In this document: in pieces, positions 26,496 to 37,345 of the stretch
Position numbering within the stretch: the first letter of the stretch is position 1
Layout: each line of letters begins with the position of its first letter
Origin: Lelliottia nimipressuralis
GTDB lineage: Bacteria; Pseudomonadota; Gammaproteobacteria; Enterobacterales; Enterobacteriaceae
Reading direction: 5' to 3'
NCBI RefSeq assembly: GCF_004115925.1
Contig: NZ_SDDX01000001.1
Span: 1-64,000 of the forward strand
Length of the DNA stretch: 64,000 bases
The notes under the pieces: model-generated
Seen by the model: only the letters and a program-made list of their open reading frames with translations
What the model was told of the DNA's origin: nothing
Databases searched by the model: none
Program-made: the position numbers and the translations under genes

Positions 26496-26517
26496 ACAGC
26501 AACCCTTGGGTTGCTGT
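26496..26517 (-). terminator. Terminator-like hairpin after pflF
   Basis: ACAGCAACCC-TT-GGGTTGCTGT is a perfect 10-bp stem. On the minus strand it is followed by TTTTG, fitting the end of pflF. Confidence 0.75.
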
Positions 26518-26532
26518 TGTTGGTGTGCTCAG

Positions 26533-26552
26533 CCTCTCCCGCGTGGGAGAGG
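26533..26552. repeat. REP-like CCTCTCCC/GGGAGAGG palindrome
   Basis: CCTCTCCC-GCGT-GGGAGAGG followed by GGTTGCGGGTGA. This type of short intergenic repeat is common between enterobacterial genes; a relative lies at 43059. Confidence 0.6.
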
Positions 26553-26566
26553 GGTTGCGGGTGAAA

Positions 26567-28999
26567 TTACAGCGTATGCTCGGTACGCGCAATAATGTCG
26601 TCCTGCGCATCCGGGGACAGGGCGGTGAAGAAGGCGGAATAGCCCGCGACGCGCACCACCAGGTCACGGTACTGGTCAGGGTGTTTCTTCGCTTCTAGCA
26701 GCGTTTCACGTGACACGATGTTGTATTGAATATGCCAGCCCTTATGCACCTCGAAGAAGGTCCGCAGCAGAATCATCAGCTTCTGACGGTCCGAATCGTT
26801 CTCCAGCGTCGCCGGGTTCAGCTTCTGGTTCAGCAGCACGCCGCCCAGAATCGCCTCTGTTGGCAGCTTGCCAACGGAACCGATCACCGCCGTCGGCCCG
26901 AGGTGGTCGGTACCGGATGCCGGGCTGGCCCCTTCCGCCAGCGGAGTATGCGCCTTACGGCCATCCGGCGTTGCCATGGTTGCGGTGCCAAACGGCACGT
27001 TCGCGGAGATGGACGACGTACCGGCATAGTAATTCCCGCCAATCGGACCACGGCCGTAGCGCGGGTTGTGATACTGCTTCAGCTCTTCAATATACGTCTC
27101 ATACGCACGGGCCAGCAGCAGATCCACGCTGTCATCGTCGTTACCGTATTTCGGCGCGCCGTTGATCAAACGCTGGCGGAGCTGCTCATGCGTCAGCCCT
27201 TCGTAGTCCTCCGCCAGCGCTTTCGCCAGCTGTTGCTGACCAATCGCTCCCTGCTCGAACACCAGTTTCTTCACGGCGGCGAGGCTGTTGCCGAGGTTGG
27301 CGATGCCCACCTGCAAACCTGATACCCAGTCATATTTCGCGCCACCTTGCTTGATGCTTTTCGCGCGTTCGATGCAGTCGTCTACCAGCGCCGAGCAGAG
27401 AATATCGTGCACGTTCTCTTCCAGCATGGTGTCGACCACGTACTCAATTTCAATCGATTTGCGGGTGTAGTAGCGGATCTGGTGATCCCAGGCGGCCATC
27501 ACCTCGTCGAAGTTGTCGAAATTGCCCGCAGACAGCGCTTTCTCCTGCGGCAGGAACACCTTGCCGCTGGTGGCGTCGCGGCCACCTTCCATCGCCGCCA
27601 GCATCACGCGCGCGAAGTTGATAAAACTCATGCCGGTACAGCGATAGCCCCACTTGCCGCCGACGGCGGTTTCGATGCAGCCGATTGCCGCGTAATCGTA
27701 GGCGTCCTCTTTTTCCACGCCGAGTTTAATGAACTCGGAGATGACGATTTCGTCGTTGTTAAACGCGGGCATCCCGAAGCCACAGCGGATCACCTGCACG
27801 CAGGCGTCGAGGAAATCGTTGCTCATGCCCGCGTGATAACGCACGCTCAGGTTTGGCTGGGTGGAGCGCAGGCGTCCGCAGGATTCCAGAATCGCGTAGG
27901 AGAGGGGGTTCACCGCGTCCATCGGCTCACCGTTCACCAGTTTCTGACCGCCAATGGTGACGTTCTGATACAGCGGGCTACCCGCCGAGGCTTTAGAGTG
28001 CGAGCCGGAACGGATTTTGTTCACTTCCAGCAGCTTCAGCCAGCAGCTGTGCAGCAGCTCAATCGCATGTTCGCGGTCGAGAGACTGATTCAGCTCCACG
28101 TCGCGGCGGTAGTACGGATAGAGATACTGGTCCATACGCGCGAAGGAGACCGAGTGGCCGTTGGACTCAATTTGCAGGATCAGCTGGATGAAATAGCACA
28201 GCTGTAGCGCCTGCCAGAAGGTTTTTGGCGGCTGGTGGGCAATGACATCGCAGTTTTCCGCCATTGCCAGCAGCTCGTCGCGGCGGCTTTCGCGGATCTC
28301 ATTTTTCGCCATCTCACGCGCCAGATCGGCAAAACGCTGGATGTGCAGCGTGACGGCTTCCAGTACGATATCAATCGCTTTCAGGAACTGATCGCCGTGC
28401 AAATCCTCCAGCACGGTCAGGTTGATGCGGGTACGGCGCTCCGCGACTTTCGCGCGCATGCCGTCGAGACCTTTCTCCAGCAGCAGCGGGAAGTTCACCG
28501 CCAGGTGCGCATCGCCGGAGGTCATGTTGCCTTCGGCTTTGATGATGCCGGTTTCCAGCAGCCCTTTTTGCTCGTCGGTAAACATACCGTAGCAGCGATC
28601 CTGTACCGTCTGGCCGCGCCACCATGGGCAGACGTCATGCAGCACGCGCTTGTTCTCTTCGCTCACCGCAAAGCCAGCGCCCGGACGGTCGGCCAGATCG
28701 TCGATCTCTTTTTCAATCCACGAAACGGTGTATTCCGGGAAGATTGGCGCGGCGCGCACTTCGCTTGCCTGGTTGCCGATAATCAGCTCGTCGTGTTTGA
28801 TCCAGATGGTGCGTTTTGCCAGATGATGCGCCAGCGCCAGCGCGCGACGCACCGGGATCGGTTTGTCCATGTGCTGCTGGTACATTTCGGTGTAATGCTG
28901 CGCGCGCTCGGTACAGACCGGCGGTTTCACGATATGCACCAGAGCGGTTTTGTGCGCCTTAATGCGGTCTGTCAGGGTGTTCAGATTCAGCTGTGTCAT
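26567..28999 (-). CDS. pflF: Glycyl-radical enzyme PflF (YbiW)
   Basis: This 810-residue protein belongs to the pyruvate formate-lyase/glycerol dehydratase superfamily and is near-identical to E. coli YbiW over its whole length. The active-site Cys lies in AAIGCIETAVGGKWGYRC. The glycyl radical forms at about Gly786 in VRVAGYSAFF. The radical is installed by the adjacent YbiY. It carries a single Cys before the Ile-Glu, like dehydratase-type members, not the Cys-Cys pair of true PFL. The physiological substrate is not established. The ybiY gene starts upstream and its stop lies 4 bp before this ATG, so the two are co-transcribed. Confidence 0.95.
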   Translation of the reverse strand: MTQLNLNTLTDRIKAHKTALVHIVKPPVCTERAQHYTEMYQQHMDKPIPVRRALALAHHLAKRTIWIKHDELIIGNQASEVRAAPIFPEYTVSWIEKEIDDLADRPGAGFAVSEENKRVLHDVCPWWRGQTVQDRCYGMFTDEQKGLLETGIIKAEGNMTSGDAHLAVNFPLLLEKGLDGMRAKVAERRTRINLTVLEDLHGDQFLKAIDIVLEAVTLHIQRFADLAREMAKNEIRESRRDELLAMAENCDVIAHQPPKTFWQALQLCYFIQLILQIESNGHSVSFARMDQYLYPYYRRDVELNQSLDREHAIELLHSCWLKLLEVNKIRSGSHSKASAGSPLYQNVTIGGQKLVNGEPMDAVNPLSYAILESCGRLRSTQPNLSVRYHAGMSNDFLDACVQVIRCGFGMPAFNNDEIVISEFIKLGVEKEDAYDYAAIGCIETAVGGKWGYRCTGMSFINFARVMLAAMEGGRDATSGKVFLPQEKALSAGNFDNFDEVMAAWDHQIRYYTRKSIEIEYVVDTMLEENVHDILCSALVDDCIERAKSIKQGGAKYDWVSGLQVGIANLGNSLAAVKKLVFEQGAIGQQQLAKALAEDYEGLTHEQLRQRLINGAPKYGNDDDSVDLLLARAYETYIEELKQYHNPRYGRGPIGGNYYAGTSSISANVPFGTATMATPDGRKAHTPLAEGASPASGTDHLGPTAVIGSVGKLPTEAILGGVLLNQKLNPATLENDSDRQKLMILLRTFFEVHKGWHIQYNIVSRETLLEAKKHPDQYRDLVVRVAGYSAFFTALSPDAQDDIIARTEHTL

Positions 29000-29003
29000 A
29001 TCT

Positions 29004-29903
29004 TTATCCTCGTAGGGTCGCAGTTAACCCATTCTGGGCCGCATACTGTTGGGCAAACTCCAGTAACTCAGGGTTATCGAGCGGTTTGTCAGGGGCAGAG
29101 TAGGGTTGGCCGAGCAGGGTGTATTTGTTCATGCCAAGGGTGTGGTACGGCAAAAAGTGGATATCGCGGACGTTCAGTTTGTCGGCGGCAAAACGGGTGA
29201 TGGCTTTAATCGACGCTTCATCGGCGTTAAAGCCCTGAATCAGCGGGACGCGAATGGTCAGCTGTTTTCCGGCAGCAGCCAGGCGTTTTAAGTTCTCCAG
29301 CACCCGTTTTGCCGAGCCGTCAGTCCACTGTTTAAACACCTCGCTATCGACATGCTTAAGGTCGGCGAGGAACAGATCGACATAGGGTAACGACGGTTCG
29401 ATATAGTGCCATGGCACATGCAGACAGGTTTCGACCGCCGTGTGTATGCCCTGATCGTGGCTGGCTTTAAACAGAGAATGGGCCAGCTCCGGGCTCATAA
29501 AGGGTTCGCCGCCGGAGAGGGTGATACCGCCGCCGCTGCGATCGTAAAAGGGTTTATCGCGCAGGACGGTTGCCATAATATCGGCCACCTGTTTCTCTTC
29601 CCCACAGACCGTTAGCGCCTGGGTCGGGCAGCAGTCGGTGAGGGCGTCGAGATGGTCGTCATTGAGTTTTTCGCGATGGATGATCACTCCGTTCAGCGCA
29701 CGGTCGATAATCCCTGGCGCAGCCTGCTGACACAGGTCGCAGCCTTCGAGGCACAGGCGGGCATCAAACAGCACATCCCGCGTGCGGGAGCGGCTCTCCG
29801 GGTTCTGACACCAGCGACAGCCGAGGGAGCAGCCTTTCAGGAACACCACGGTACGAATACCTGGGCCGTCGTGGGTGGAGTAACGCTGAATATTGAAGAT
29901 CAT
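29004..29903 (-). CDS. ybiY: Glycyl-radical-activating radical-SAM enzyme YbiY
   Basis: This 299-residue radical-SAM protein activates PflF. The radical-SAM cluster motif is [15 protein letters not shown] (Cys-x3-Cys-x2-Cys). An inserted ferredoxin-like segment has further cysteines ([10 protein letters not shown] and [10 protein letters not shown]), as in dehydratase-type activases. The SAM-binding [13 protein letters not shown] follows. The gene is upstream of pflF with a 4-bp gap and divergent from fsaA. The intervening 126 bp carries copy C of the shared palindrome. Confidence 0.95.
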   Translation of the reverse strand: MIFNIQRYSTHDGPGIRTVVFLKGCSLGCRWCQNPESRSRTRDVLFDARLCLEGCDLCQQAAPGIIDRALNGVIIHREKLNDDHLDALTDCCPTQALTVCGEEKQVADIMATVLRDKPFYDRSGGGITLSGGEPFMSPELAHSLFKASHDQGIHTAVETCLHVPWHYIEPSLPYVDLFLADLKHVDSEVFKQWTDGSAKRVLENLKRLAAAGKQLTIRVPLIQGFNADEASIKAITRFAADKLNVRDIHFLPYHTLGMNKYTLLGQPYSAPDKPLDNPELLEFAQQYAAQNGLTATLRG

Positions 29904-29935
29904 ATTTTCGCCTCTTGTTGCGTATGAAGATTAAA

Positions 29936-29955
29936 TAACTTTCGAATGAAAGTTA
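29936..29955. promoter_or_regulatory. Shared palindrome, copy C (ybiY/fsaA)
   Basis: TAACTTTC-GAAT-GAAAGTTA is the longest of the three copies, with perfect 8-bp arms. It lies 33 bp from the ybiY start and about 75 bp from fsaA, and could control both. Confidence 0.65.
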
Positions 29956-30029
29956 TTTTGATGTGCGTCAACTCTGAGGAAGGTTTTTACGTGGTAGTGT
30001 TACGGCAGGTTAATTTTGAGGGTGACATC

Positions 30030-30692
30030 ATGGAATTTTATCTCGACACATCTGACGTAGCCGCAGTCAAAAAACTGGCACGCGTTTTCCCGTTAGCCGG
30101 TGTAACGACCAACCCGGGCATCGTCGCAGCAGGTAAAAAGCCGCTGGAGGTGCTCCTGCCGGAGCTGCATGACGCGCTCGGCGGAAAAGGGCGTCTGTTT
30201 GCCCAAGTGATGGCGACGACCGCAGAGGGCATGGTGGCAGACGCACGTAAACTGCGCGCCATCATTAACGATCTGGTGGTGAAAGTGCCGGTCACGGCAG
30301 AAGGGCTGGCGGCGATCAAAATGCTGAAAGCGGAAGGGATCCCAACGCTTGGGACGGCGGTGTATGGCGCGGCGCAAGGGATGCTGTCGGCATTAGCAGG
30401 CGCGGATTATGTCGCACCCTATGTAAATCGCCTTGATGCTCAGGGCGGCGACGGAATTCAGACCGTGGTGGAACTCCAGCAGCTGCTGACGCTGCACGCG
30501 CCGCACGCTAAAGTGCTGGCCGCCAGCTTCAAAACGCCGCGTCAGGCGCTGGACTGCCTGCTGGCCGGGTGTGAATCTATCACCCTGCCGCTGGACGTGG
30601 CGCAGCAGTTTATTAGCTCTCCGGCAGTGGATGCGGCGGTAGTGAAGTTTGAGCAGGACTGGCAGACCGCGTTTGGGCGCACGTCGATTTGA
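30030..30692 (+). CDS. fsaA: Fructose-6-phosphate aldolase FsaA
   Basis: This 220-residue class I transaldolase-like enzyme cleaves fructose 6-phosphate to dihydroxyacetone and glyceraldehyde 3-phosphate. The Schiff-base lysine is Lys85 in [10 protein letters not shown], the E. coli position. [10 protein letters not shown] and [12 protein letters not shown] are family signatures. The ATG at 30030 follows GAGGGTG; the frame is open upstream from 29946 but without a start signal. It is divergent from ybiY. Confidence 0.96.
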   Translation: MEFYLDTSDVAAVKKLARVFPLAGVTTNPGIVAAGKKPLEVLLPELHDALGGKGRLFAQVMATTAEGMVADARKLRAIINDLVVKVPVTAEGLAAIKMLKAEGIPTLGTAVYGAAQGMLSALAGADYVAPYVNRLDAQGGDGIQTVVELQQLLTLHAPHAKVLAASFKTPRQALDCLLAGCESITLPLDVAQQFISSPAVDAAVVKFEQDWQTAFGRTSI

Positions 30693-30700
30693 CCCAATAA

Positions 30701-30728
30701 ACCGGGTGCTGGCGTCGCCTCACCCGGT
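30701..30728. repeat. REP-like palindrome between fsaA and moeB
   Basis: ACCGGGTG...CACCCGGT with GCTGGCGTCGCCT in the loop lies between converging genes. It may also terminate both. Confidence 0.6.
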
Positions 30729-30733
30729 AAGCG

Positions 30734-31486
30734 TTACCCCCCGCATACCTCGCAGCCAGGATTACGCATCAATTTCATCTCACGAAACTGACAGGTCATC
30801 GCGTCGTACATCAGGATTTTTCCGGCGGCAGGTGTGCCGTAATGGGTCAGCACTTTAATCGCTTCCATCGCCTGCAATGAACCGATCACCCCCACCAGCG
30901 GCGCCATGACGCCTGCTTCCACGCAGGTGAGGGCGTTCTCGCCAAACAGTCGGCTCAAGCAGCGATAGCACGGCTCGCCATCCGCATAGGTAAAGACGCT
31001 GATCTGCCCTTCCATGCGGATCGCCGCCCCGGAGATCAGCGGTGTTTTATGGGTAAAACAACCCGCGTTGAGTTGATTGCGCACCGCCACGTTGTCGGTG
31101 CAATCGAGCACAATATCGTGCTGCGCGATGTGGGCGGACAGCGCGGCATCGTCCAGCATCGCATCAATGAGGGTAAAGTGAACATTCGGGTTGATCCGCG
31201 CCAGGGCATCGCGCGCCGAGATCACTTTCGGCTCGCCAACGGTCGCATCGCTGTGCAGTGTCTGACGCTGTAAGTTCGACACCGATACCGTATCGAAATC
31301 CAGCAGCGTCATCCTGCCAACGCCCGCTGCCGCCAGATACTGCGCGGCGGCACAGCCCAGCCCGCCAAGGCCAACGACCAGCACGTTCGCCGCCTTTAGT
31401 GCTTCCTGCCCGTCAAAATCAAACCCGCGCAGGACAATCTGACGGTTATAACGCAGCATCTCCTGATCGTTCAGCTCCACCGCCAT
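30734..31486 (-). CDS. moeB: Molybdopterin-synthase adenylyltransferase MoeB
   Basis: MoeB adenylates the C-terminus of MoaD so that it can be sulfurated for molybdopterin synthesis. The 250-residue product carries the ThiF/E1 nucleotide-binding GLGGLGCAAAQYL motif, the DNLQRQ-type SNLQRQTLHSDATVG, and DCTDN. Two zinc-binding Cys pairs are visible (CYRC and CEVC near the C-terminus). ATG 31486 starts one base after the moeA stop, with GGAGG inside the end of moeA, so translation is coupled. Confidence 0.96.
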   Translation of the reverse strand: MAVELNDQEMLRYNRQIVLRGFDFDGQEALKAANVLVVGLGGLGCAAAQYLAAAGVGRMTLLDFDTVSVSNLQRQTLHSDATVGEPKVISARDALARINPNVHFTLIDAMLDDAALSAHIAQHDIVLDCTDNVAVRNQLNAGCFTHKTPLISGAAIRMEGQISVFTYADGEPCYRCLSRLFGENALTCVEAGVMAPLVGVIGSLQAMEAIKVLTHYGTPAAGKILMYDAMTCQFREMKLMRNPGCEVCGG

Positions 31487-31487
31487 T

Positions 31488-32720
31488 TTAGCCTCCGAAC
31501 AGATGGTTAAAGGCTTCGACCTCAACCCATTCACCGGCTTCGACGTTGCCGCGCTCACGCTCCAGCACGATGAAGCAGTTACCCAGGCTGAATGAGCTAA
31601 AGATATGCGAGCCCTGATGCCCGGTGGTGCTCACTTCCAGCTCGCCGTCGGCGTTACGCGTCAGAATACCGCGCTGGAAATCCAGACGTCCCGGGGATTT
31701 TTTCAGTCGCGTCGCCGCTCGCACGCGCTGGCGAGGAGGAAGGCCTGAGGCGTTATCGCCGGAGAGTTTCGCCAGCAGCGGCTGCACCAGCTGATAAAAG
31801 GTCAGTGCCGCCGAAACCGGATTGCCAGGCAGACCGCAGAACCAGCTGTTAGCCAGCGTGCCAAAGGCAAACGGCTTGCCCGGTTTGATCGCCAGTTTCC
31901 AGAAGCTGATTTCACCCAGCTCATCGAGAATGGTTTTGGTGTAATCCGCTTCGCCGACGGAGACGCCGCCGGAGCTTATCACCACGTCGGCTCTGTTATC
32001 CGCTTCGATAAAGGCCGCGCGCAGTTTTTCCGGATCGTCTGGAATGATACCGAGGTTGATCACCTCGCAGCCCAGCTGTTCCAGCATCAGATGCACGGCC
32101 AGACGGTTGGTGTCGTAGATTTGGCCCGCCTGCAATGGCTGGCCCGGCAGCTGCAGCTCGTCGCCCGTCGAGAAAAGCGCGACGCGCACTTTGCGCACCA
32201 CGTCGATCTCCGCAATGCCGAGAGAGGCCAGCACCGGCAGCTCTGCGACTGTCAGTTTGGTTCCGGCCGCGAACACCGTTGCGCCCTGGGCGATATCTTC
32301 CCCGGCGCGGCGGATGTTCTGATTCGCTTTAACGCTGGCGGTAAAACGCACGCCCGCGTCGGTCTGTTCGGTCTCTTCCTGCATCACCACCGCGTCGCAC
32401 CCGTCAGGCACTGGCGCACCGGTCATGATGCGAATGCAGGTCCCCTGCGGCCACTCACCCGCGAACGGCTGACCGGCGAAGGCTTTTCCGGCGACCGGTA
32501 AGGCATTTCCCGCCTGAATATCCGCAAGGCGCACCGCGTAACCGTCCATCGCCGAGTTATCAAACCCCGGCACATTGAGCGGAGAGACAACGTCGCGCGC
32601 CAGCACTCGCCCAAAGCCGCGCAGCAAAGGCAGCGTTTCGTGCTCTTTCAACGGGGTGACGGGGGCGAGCATCTGCGTGAGTGCCGTTTCAAGCGGCATC
32701 AGTCCGGCGGTAAAATCCAT
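31488..32720 (-). CDS. moeA: Molybdopterin molybdenumtransferase MoeA
   Basis: MoeA inserts molybdate into adenylated molybdopterin. The 410-residue protein (E. coli 411) begins with the domain-1 motif [16 protein letters not shown]. It holds [20 protein letters not shown] and the MPT-binding [14 protein letters not shown] and GLPGNPVSA segments. First gene of moeAB. The upstream 190 bp shared with iaaA contains an imperfect dyad (AGGGTG at 32792, CACCCT at 32810). Confidence 0.96.
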   Translation of the reverse strand: MDFTAGLMPLETALTQMLAPVTPLKEHETLPLLRGFGRVLARDVVSPLNVPGFDNSAMDGYAVRLADIQAGNALPVAGKAFAGQPFAGEWPQGTCIRIMTGAPVPDGCDAVVMQEETEQTDAGVRFTASVKANQNIRRAGEDIAQGATVFAAGTKLTVAELPVLASLGIAEIDVVRKVRVALFSTGDELQLPGQPLQAGQIYDTNRLAVHLMLEQLGCEVINLGIIPDDPEKLRAAFIEADNRADVVISSGGVSVGEADYTKTILDELGEISFWKLAIKPGKPFAFGTLANSWFCGLPGNPVSAALTFYQLVQPLLAKLSGDNASGLPPRQRVRAATRLKKSPGRLDFQRGILTRNADGELEVSTTGHQGSHIFSSFSLGNCFIVLERERGNVEAGEWVEVEAFNHLFGG

Positions 32721-32909
32721 GGTTTACTCCTGCGGGATAACAGCGAAAGCGGGCATTATGACAGAAAAGTGCCCCTAACTGTATGACACAGAGGGTGTAG
32801 TCTTTACATCACCCTTGCGTCTTTCTATATTCAAAATTCGTCTGAAGATCTGACAACGATAATGATATTTATAGAAAAAGCGGCGCCTCTGTGCTGATGG
32901 GTGATGGAA

Positions 32910-33848
32910 ATGGTTAATGCGGTGATCGCAATTCATGGCGGCGCAGGGGCAATTACCCGTGCGAAGCTGAGTCCGGAGCAGGAAAAACGCTACGTTGACG
33001 CGCTTTCTGCCATTGTTGAAACGGGCCAGCGGATGCTGGAGGCGGGCGAGAGCGCGCTTGATGTCGTCACCGAGGCGGTACGTTTGCTGGAAGAGTGCCC
33101 GCTGTTTAACGCGGGCATTGGGTCGGTATTTACTCGCGACGAAACCCATGAACTGGACGCCTGCGTGATGGACGGCAATAGCCTGAAAGCCGGTGCGGTG
33201 GCGGGTGTCAGCCATCTGCGTAACCCGATTCTGGCAGCGCGTCTGGTGATGGAGCAAAGCCCGCACGTCCTGATGACGGGAGCTGGCGCGGAGCAGTTTG
33301 CCGCAGAAAACGGCATGGAACGGGTGCCTGCTGAGACCTTCTCGACGCCCGAGCGTTATCAGCAATTACTGGACGCCCGCAGCGCCGGGATCACCCAGCT
33401 CGATCACGCGGCACCGCTCGATGAGAGCACCAAAATGGGTACCGTTGGAGCGGTGGCGCTGGACAAAGCGGGCAATCTCGCGGCGGCCACCTCTACCGGC
33501 GGAATGACCAACAAACTACCGGGCCGGGTCGGGGACAGCCCTCTGCCGGGCGCGGGATGTTACGCCAATAACGCCAATGTGGCCGTGTCCTGCACCGGTA
33601 CGGGCGAAGTGTTTATCCGCACGCTCGCGGCGTATGACATTGCCGCCTTGATGGATTACGGAAACTTAAGTCTGGCCGAGGCCTGCGAGCGCGTGGTGAT
33701 GGAAAAACTCCCGGCGCTCGGCGGCAGCGGCGGGCTGATTGCTGTGGATCGTGAGGGCAACGTCGCGTTGCCGTTTAACAGTGAAGGGATGTATCGCGCC
33801 TGGGGTTATGCGGGCGATGCACCCTCGACGGGAATTTATCGTGAATAA
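32910..33848 (+). CDS. iaaA: Isoaspartyl peptidase / L-asparaginase IaaA
   Basis: This N-terminal-nucleophile amidohydrolase is made as a precursor that self-cleaves before the Thr of [10 protein letters not shown] (about residue 178) into alpha and beta subunits. It hydrolyses isoaspartyl dipeptides and asparagine. The HGGAGAI start, [17 protein letters not shown] and SCTGTGEVF motifs are intact. ATG 32910 matches the E. coli N-terminal length; in-frame ATG 32904 and GTG 32901 are possible alternatives. The gene lies 11 bp before gsiA and probably processes peptides imported with glutathione. Confidence 0.93.
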   Translation: MVNAVIAIHGGAGAITRAKLSPEQEKRYVDALSAIVETGQRMLEAGESALDVVTEAVRLLEECPLFNAGIGSVFTRDETHELDACVMDGNSLKAGAVAGVSHLRNPILAARLVMEQSPHVLMTGAGAEQFAAENGMERVPAETFSTPERYQQLLDARSAGITQLDHAAPLDESTKMGTVGAVALDKAGNLAAATSTGGMTNKLPGRVGDSPLPGAGCYANNANVAVSCTGTGEVFIRTLAAYDIAALMDYGNLSLAEACERVVMEKLPALGGSGGLIAVDREGNVALPFNSEGMYRAWGYAGDAPSTGIYRE

Positions 33849-33859
33849 GGGGAGCCTGC

Positions 33860-35725
33860 GTGCCGCACAGTAACGATCTGGATAGCCGGGAAGTTCTGGC
33901 CGTCCACAACCTGAACATCGCGTTTCAGGAAGAGCGGCGGCCTGTCCCGGCGGTAAAACAGCTTTCGTTCTCTCTCAAGCGAGGCGAAACGCTGGCGATT
34001 GTCGGTGAATCCGGTTCCGGTAAATCCGTCACGGCCCTGTCGCTGATGCGTTTGCTGGAGCAGGCCGGCGGGATGATCAACTGTGACAGCCTGCTTTTGC
34101 GCCGTCGCAACCAGCAGGTCATCGATCTCACCGAGCTGAGCCAGTCGCAAATGCAGAGCGTGCGCGGCGCGGACATGGCGATGATTTTCCAGGAGCCGAT
34201 GACCTCGCTCAATCCGGTGTTTCCGGTGGGCGAGCAGATTGCCGAATCTATTCGCCTGCACCAGGGATTATCCCGCGAGCAGGCGCTGGCAGAAGCCAAA
34301 CGCATGCTGGATCTGGTGCGTATTCCGGAAGCGCAAACCATTCTCGGGCGCTACCCGCATCAGCTCTCCGGCGGCATGCGCCAGCGGGTGATGATCGCCA
34401 TGGCGCTGTCGTGCCGTCCGGCGGTGCTGATCGCCGATGAACCAACCACCGCGCTGGATGTGACCATTCAGGCGCAGATCCTGCAGCTCATCAAAGTGCT
34501 GCAACAGGAGATGGAGATGGGGGTGATTTTTATCACCCACGATATGGGCGTGGTGGCGGATATCGCCGATCGGGTGCTGGTGATGTACCAGGGCGAGGCC
34601 GTTGAAACGGGCAGCGTGGAGCAGATCTTCCACGCGCCGGAACACCCTTACACCAAAGCGCTGCTGGCGGCGGTTCCGCGTCTCGGGGCGATGAACGGCA
34701 GCGATTTGCCACGTCGTTTCCCGCTGCTTTCGCCGGGCGTGGCGCAAAGCGAAGAGACCGAACAAGACACGGTGGTACCGGGCGAGCCGATTCTGCAGGT
34801 GCGCGATCTGGTGACCCGTTTCCCACTGCGCGGCGGGCTGCTTAACCGCGTAAAGCGCGAAGTGCACGCGGTGGAAAACGTCAGTTTCGACCTGTGGCCG
34901 GGCGAAACCCTGGCGCTGGTGGGCGAATCGGGCTGCGGGAAATCCACCACCGGACGGGCGCTGCTGCGTCTGGTCGACTCCCAGGAGGGCAGCATTACCT
35001 TTAACGGTGAGCGCATCGACACGTTGCCTGCCAGCAAGCTACAGCACCTGCGCCGGGATATTCAGTTTATCTTCCAGGACCCCTATGCCTCCCTCGATCC
35101 GCGCCAGACGGTCGGTTACTCGATCATGGAGCCGTTGCGGGTGCATGGCCTGCTGAAAGGCGAAGAGGGGCAGCGGCGCGTCGCCTGGCTTCTGGAACGC
35201 GTGGGGTTGAAGCCGGAACATGCCTGGCGTTACCCACACGAGTTTTCCGGCGGACAGCGTCAGCGCATCTGCATTGCCCGCGCGCTGGCGTTGAATCCGA
35301 AGGTGGTGATTGCCGACGAATCCGTCTCGGCGCTGGATGTCTCCATCCGCGCACAAATCATCAACTTACTGCTCGATCTCCAGCGCGAGCTGGGCATCGC
35401 CTTTTTGTTTATCTCACACGATATGGCGGTGGTAGAGCGCATCAGCCATCGCGTGGCGGTGATGTACATGGGACAAATCGTGGAGATTGGCCCGCGTCGC
35501 GCGGTGTTTGAAAACCCGCAGCACCCGTACACCCGCAAACTGATGGCCGCCGTTCCGGTGGCCGACCCGGCGCACCGGCACGGCCACCGCGTGCTGTTGC
35601 AGGATGAGATGCCGGGCAATATTCGTAAACGCGGCGAGGCGACGGAGCGTGTGGTTCTGCGCGAAGTGGGCCCCGGACATTTCGTGGCACCGCCGCATCA
35701 ACACAACGCCTTTTCACGCTTATAG
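33860..35725 (+). CDS. gsiA: Glutathione importer ATPase GsiA
   Basis: This 621-residue fused ATPase of the dipeptide/glutathione ABC family powers GsiBCD. It has two nucleotide-binding domains. The first carries [10 protein letters not shown], the signature [15 protein letters not shown] and Walker [13 protein letters not shown]. The second carries [25 protein letters not shown] and [12 protein letters not shown]. In the second Walker B the usual Glu before the D-loop is preserved, with Ser in place of Pro after it. GTG 33860 with AAGGGGAG upstream is the start. Translation is likely coupled to iaaA (11-bp gap). Confidence 0.95.
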   Translation: MPHSNDLDSREVLAVHNLNIAFQEERRPVPAVKQLSFSLKRGETLAIVGESGSGKSVTALSLMRLLEQAGGMINCDSLLLRRRNQQVIDLTELSQSQMQSVRGADMAMIFQEPMTSLNPVFPVGEQIAESIRLHQGLSREQALAEAKRMLDLVRIPEAQTILGRYPHQLSGGMRQRVMIAMALSCRPAVLIADEPTTALDVTIQAQILQLIKVLQQEMEMGVIFITHDMGVVADIADRVLVMYQGEAVETGSVEQIFHAPEHPYTKALLAAVPRLGAMNGSDLPRRFPLLSPGVAQSEETEQDTVVPGEPILQVRDLVTRFPLRGGLLNRVKREVHAVENVSFDLWPGETLALVGESGCGKSTTGRALLRLVDSQEGSITFNGERIDTLPASKLQHLRRDIQFIFQDPYASLDPRQTVGYSIMEPLRVHGLLKGEEGQRRVAWLLERVGLKPEHAWRYPHEFSGGQRQRICIARALALNPKVVIADESVSALDVSIRAQIINLLLDLQRELGIAFLFISHDMAVVERISHRVAVMYMGQIVEIGPRRAVFENPQHPYTRKLMAAVPVADPAHRHGHRVLLQDEMPGNIRKRGEATERVVLREVGPGHFVAPPHQHNAFSRL

Positions 35726-35758
35726 CTTTTGACAGACAGGGAACAACAGGAGAATACA

Positions 35759-37297
35759 ATGACAAAATTTGTTGCTCGTTCATGGCTGTTAGCCGCGAGC
35801 GTGACGGCCGCACTGGCGGCAACGCCTGCATTTGCGGCCAAAGATGTGGTGGTCGCCGTGGCGTCCAACTTCACCACGCTGGACCCGTATGACGCCAACG
35901 ATACGCTGTCGCAGGCGGTGGCGAAGTCGTTCTATCAGGGGCTGTTTGGCCTTGATAAAGAGATGAAGCTAAAGAACGTGCTGGCCGAAAGCTATACCGT
36001 CTCCGATGACGGGCTGGTCTACACCATCAAACTGCGCAGCGGCGTGAAGTTCCAGGATGGGACTGATTTCAACGCTGAAGCCGTGAAGGTGAACCTCGAT
36101 CGCGCCAGCAATAAAGAAAACAGTCTCAAGCGCTATAACCTCTACAAAAACATCGCCAGCACCGAGGCCGTCGATCCGACGACGGTGAAAATCACCCTCA
36201 AAGAGCCGTTCTCGGCGTTTATCAATATCCTGGCGCACCCGGCGACGGCGATGATCTCCCCGGAAGCGCTGAAAAAATACGGCAAAGAGATTGGTTTCCA
36301 CCCGGTCGGCACCGGGCCGTACGAGCTGGTGACCTGGAATCAGACCGATTTCGTGAAGGTGAAGAAATTCGCCGGGTACTGGCAGAAGGGCCTGCCGAAG
36401 CTGGACTCTATCACCTGGCGTCCGGTTGTCGACAACAACACCCGTGCGGCGATGCTGCAAACCGGCGAAGCGCAGTTTGCTTTCCCGATCCCTTACGAGC
36501 AGGCGGCAATCCTTGAGAAAAACAGCAAGCTGGAGCTGGTGGCCAGCCCGTCGATCATGCAGCGCTACATCAGCATGAACGTGACGCAAAAGCCGTTTGA
36601 TAATCCAAAAGTGCGCGAGGCGATCAACTACGCCATTAACCGTCAGGCGCTGGTGAAAGTGGCTTTTGCGGGCTATGCGACCCCGGCGACGGGCATTGTG
36701 CCGCCGTCGATTGCCTACGCCCAGAGCTACAAACCCTGGCCATACGATCCGGCGAAAGCGCGCGAGCTGCTGAAAGAGGCCGGTTTCCCGAACGGCTTTA
36801 GCACCACGCTGTGGTCATCTCATAATCACAGCACCGCGCAGAAAGTGCTGCAGTTCACCCAGCAGCAGCTGGCGCAGGTGGGCATCAAAGCGCAGCTGAC
36901 AGCGATGGACGCGGGCCAGCGTGCGGCGGAAGTGGAAGGCAAAGGGCAGAAAGAGAGCGGTGTGCGCATGTTCTACACCGGCTGGACGGCATCAACGGGT
37001 GAAGCAGACTGGGCGCTTTCGCCGCTGTTTGCCTCGCAAAACTGGCCGCCGACGCAGTTTAACACCGCGTTCTACAGCAATCCGCAGGTGGATAAAGATC
37101 TGACGGATGCCCTGAAAACCACCAAAACCGACGAGAAAGCGCGTCTGTACAAGGATGCTCAGGATATTCTGTGGAAAGAGTCGCCGTGGGTGCCGCTGGT
37201 GGTGGAAAAACTGGTTTCCGCCCACAACAAGGCGCTGACCGGGTTCTACATCATGCCGGATACGGGCTTCAGTTTTGAAGACGCGGATTTGAAATAA
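35759..37297 (+). CDS. gsiB: Glutathione-binding periplasmic protein GsiB
   Basis: This 512-residue family-5 solute-binding protein has a signal peptide ([20 protein letters not shown], cleaved before AKDVVV). It delivers glutathione to Gsi[17 protein letters not shown] [14 protein letters not shown] and the [16 protein letters not shown] segment are family hallmarks. CAGGAG precedes ATG 35759. A strong hairpin follows the stop, which usually lets the binding protein be made in excess over the membrane components. Confidence 0.95.
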   Translation: MTKFVARSWLLAASVTAALAATPAFAAKDVVVAVASNFTTLDPYDANDTLSQAVAKSFYQGLFGLDKEMKLKNVLAESYTVSDDGLVYTIKLRSGVKFQDGTDFNAEAVKVNLDRASNKENSLKRYNLYKNIASTEAVDPTTVKITLKEPFSAFINILAHPATAMISPEALKKYGKEIGFHPVGTGPYELVTWNQTDFVKVKKFAGYWQKGLPKLDSITWRPVVDNNTRAAMLQTGEAQFAFPIPYEQAAILEKNSKLELVASPSIMQRYISMNVTQKPFDNPKVREAINYAINRQALVKVAFAGYATPATGIVPPSIAYAQSYKPWPYDPAKARELLKEAGFPNGFSTTLWSSHNHSTAQKVLQFTQQQLAQVGIKAQLTAMDAGQRAAEVEGKGQKESGVRMFYTGWTASTGEADWALSPLFASQNWPPTQFNTAFYSNPQVDKDLTDALKTTKTDEKARLYKDAQDILWKESPWVPLVVEKLVSAHNKALTGFYIMPDTGFSFEDADLK

Positions 37298-37302
37298 CAG
37301 AA

Positions 37303-37335
37303 CTCATTCCCGCAGGCGATAGTCTGCGGGATGAG
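37303..37335 (+). promoter_or_regulatory. Intercistronic hairpin between gsiB and gsiC
   Basis: CTCATTCCCGCAG and CTGCGGGATGAG pair with a single bulge around GCGATAGT. No T-run follows. It probably stabilises the upstream gsiB message or attenuates gsiCD. Confidence 0.65.
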
Positions 37336-37345
37336 AGGGAAAGGC

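Noticed and set aside
26567..28999. Classical pyruvate formate-lyase
   Set aside because: The active site has a single Cys (GCIETAVGG), not the Cys-Cys pair of PFL; the protein matches YbiW, a dehydratase-like glycyl-radical enzyme.
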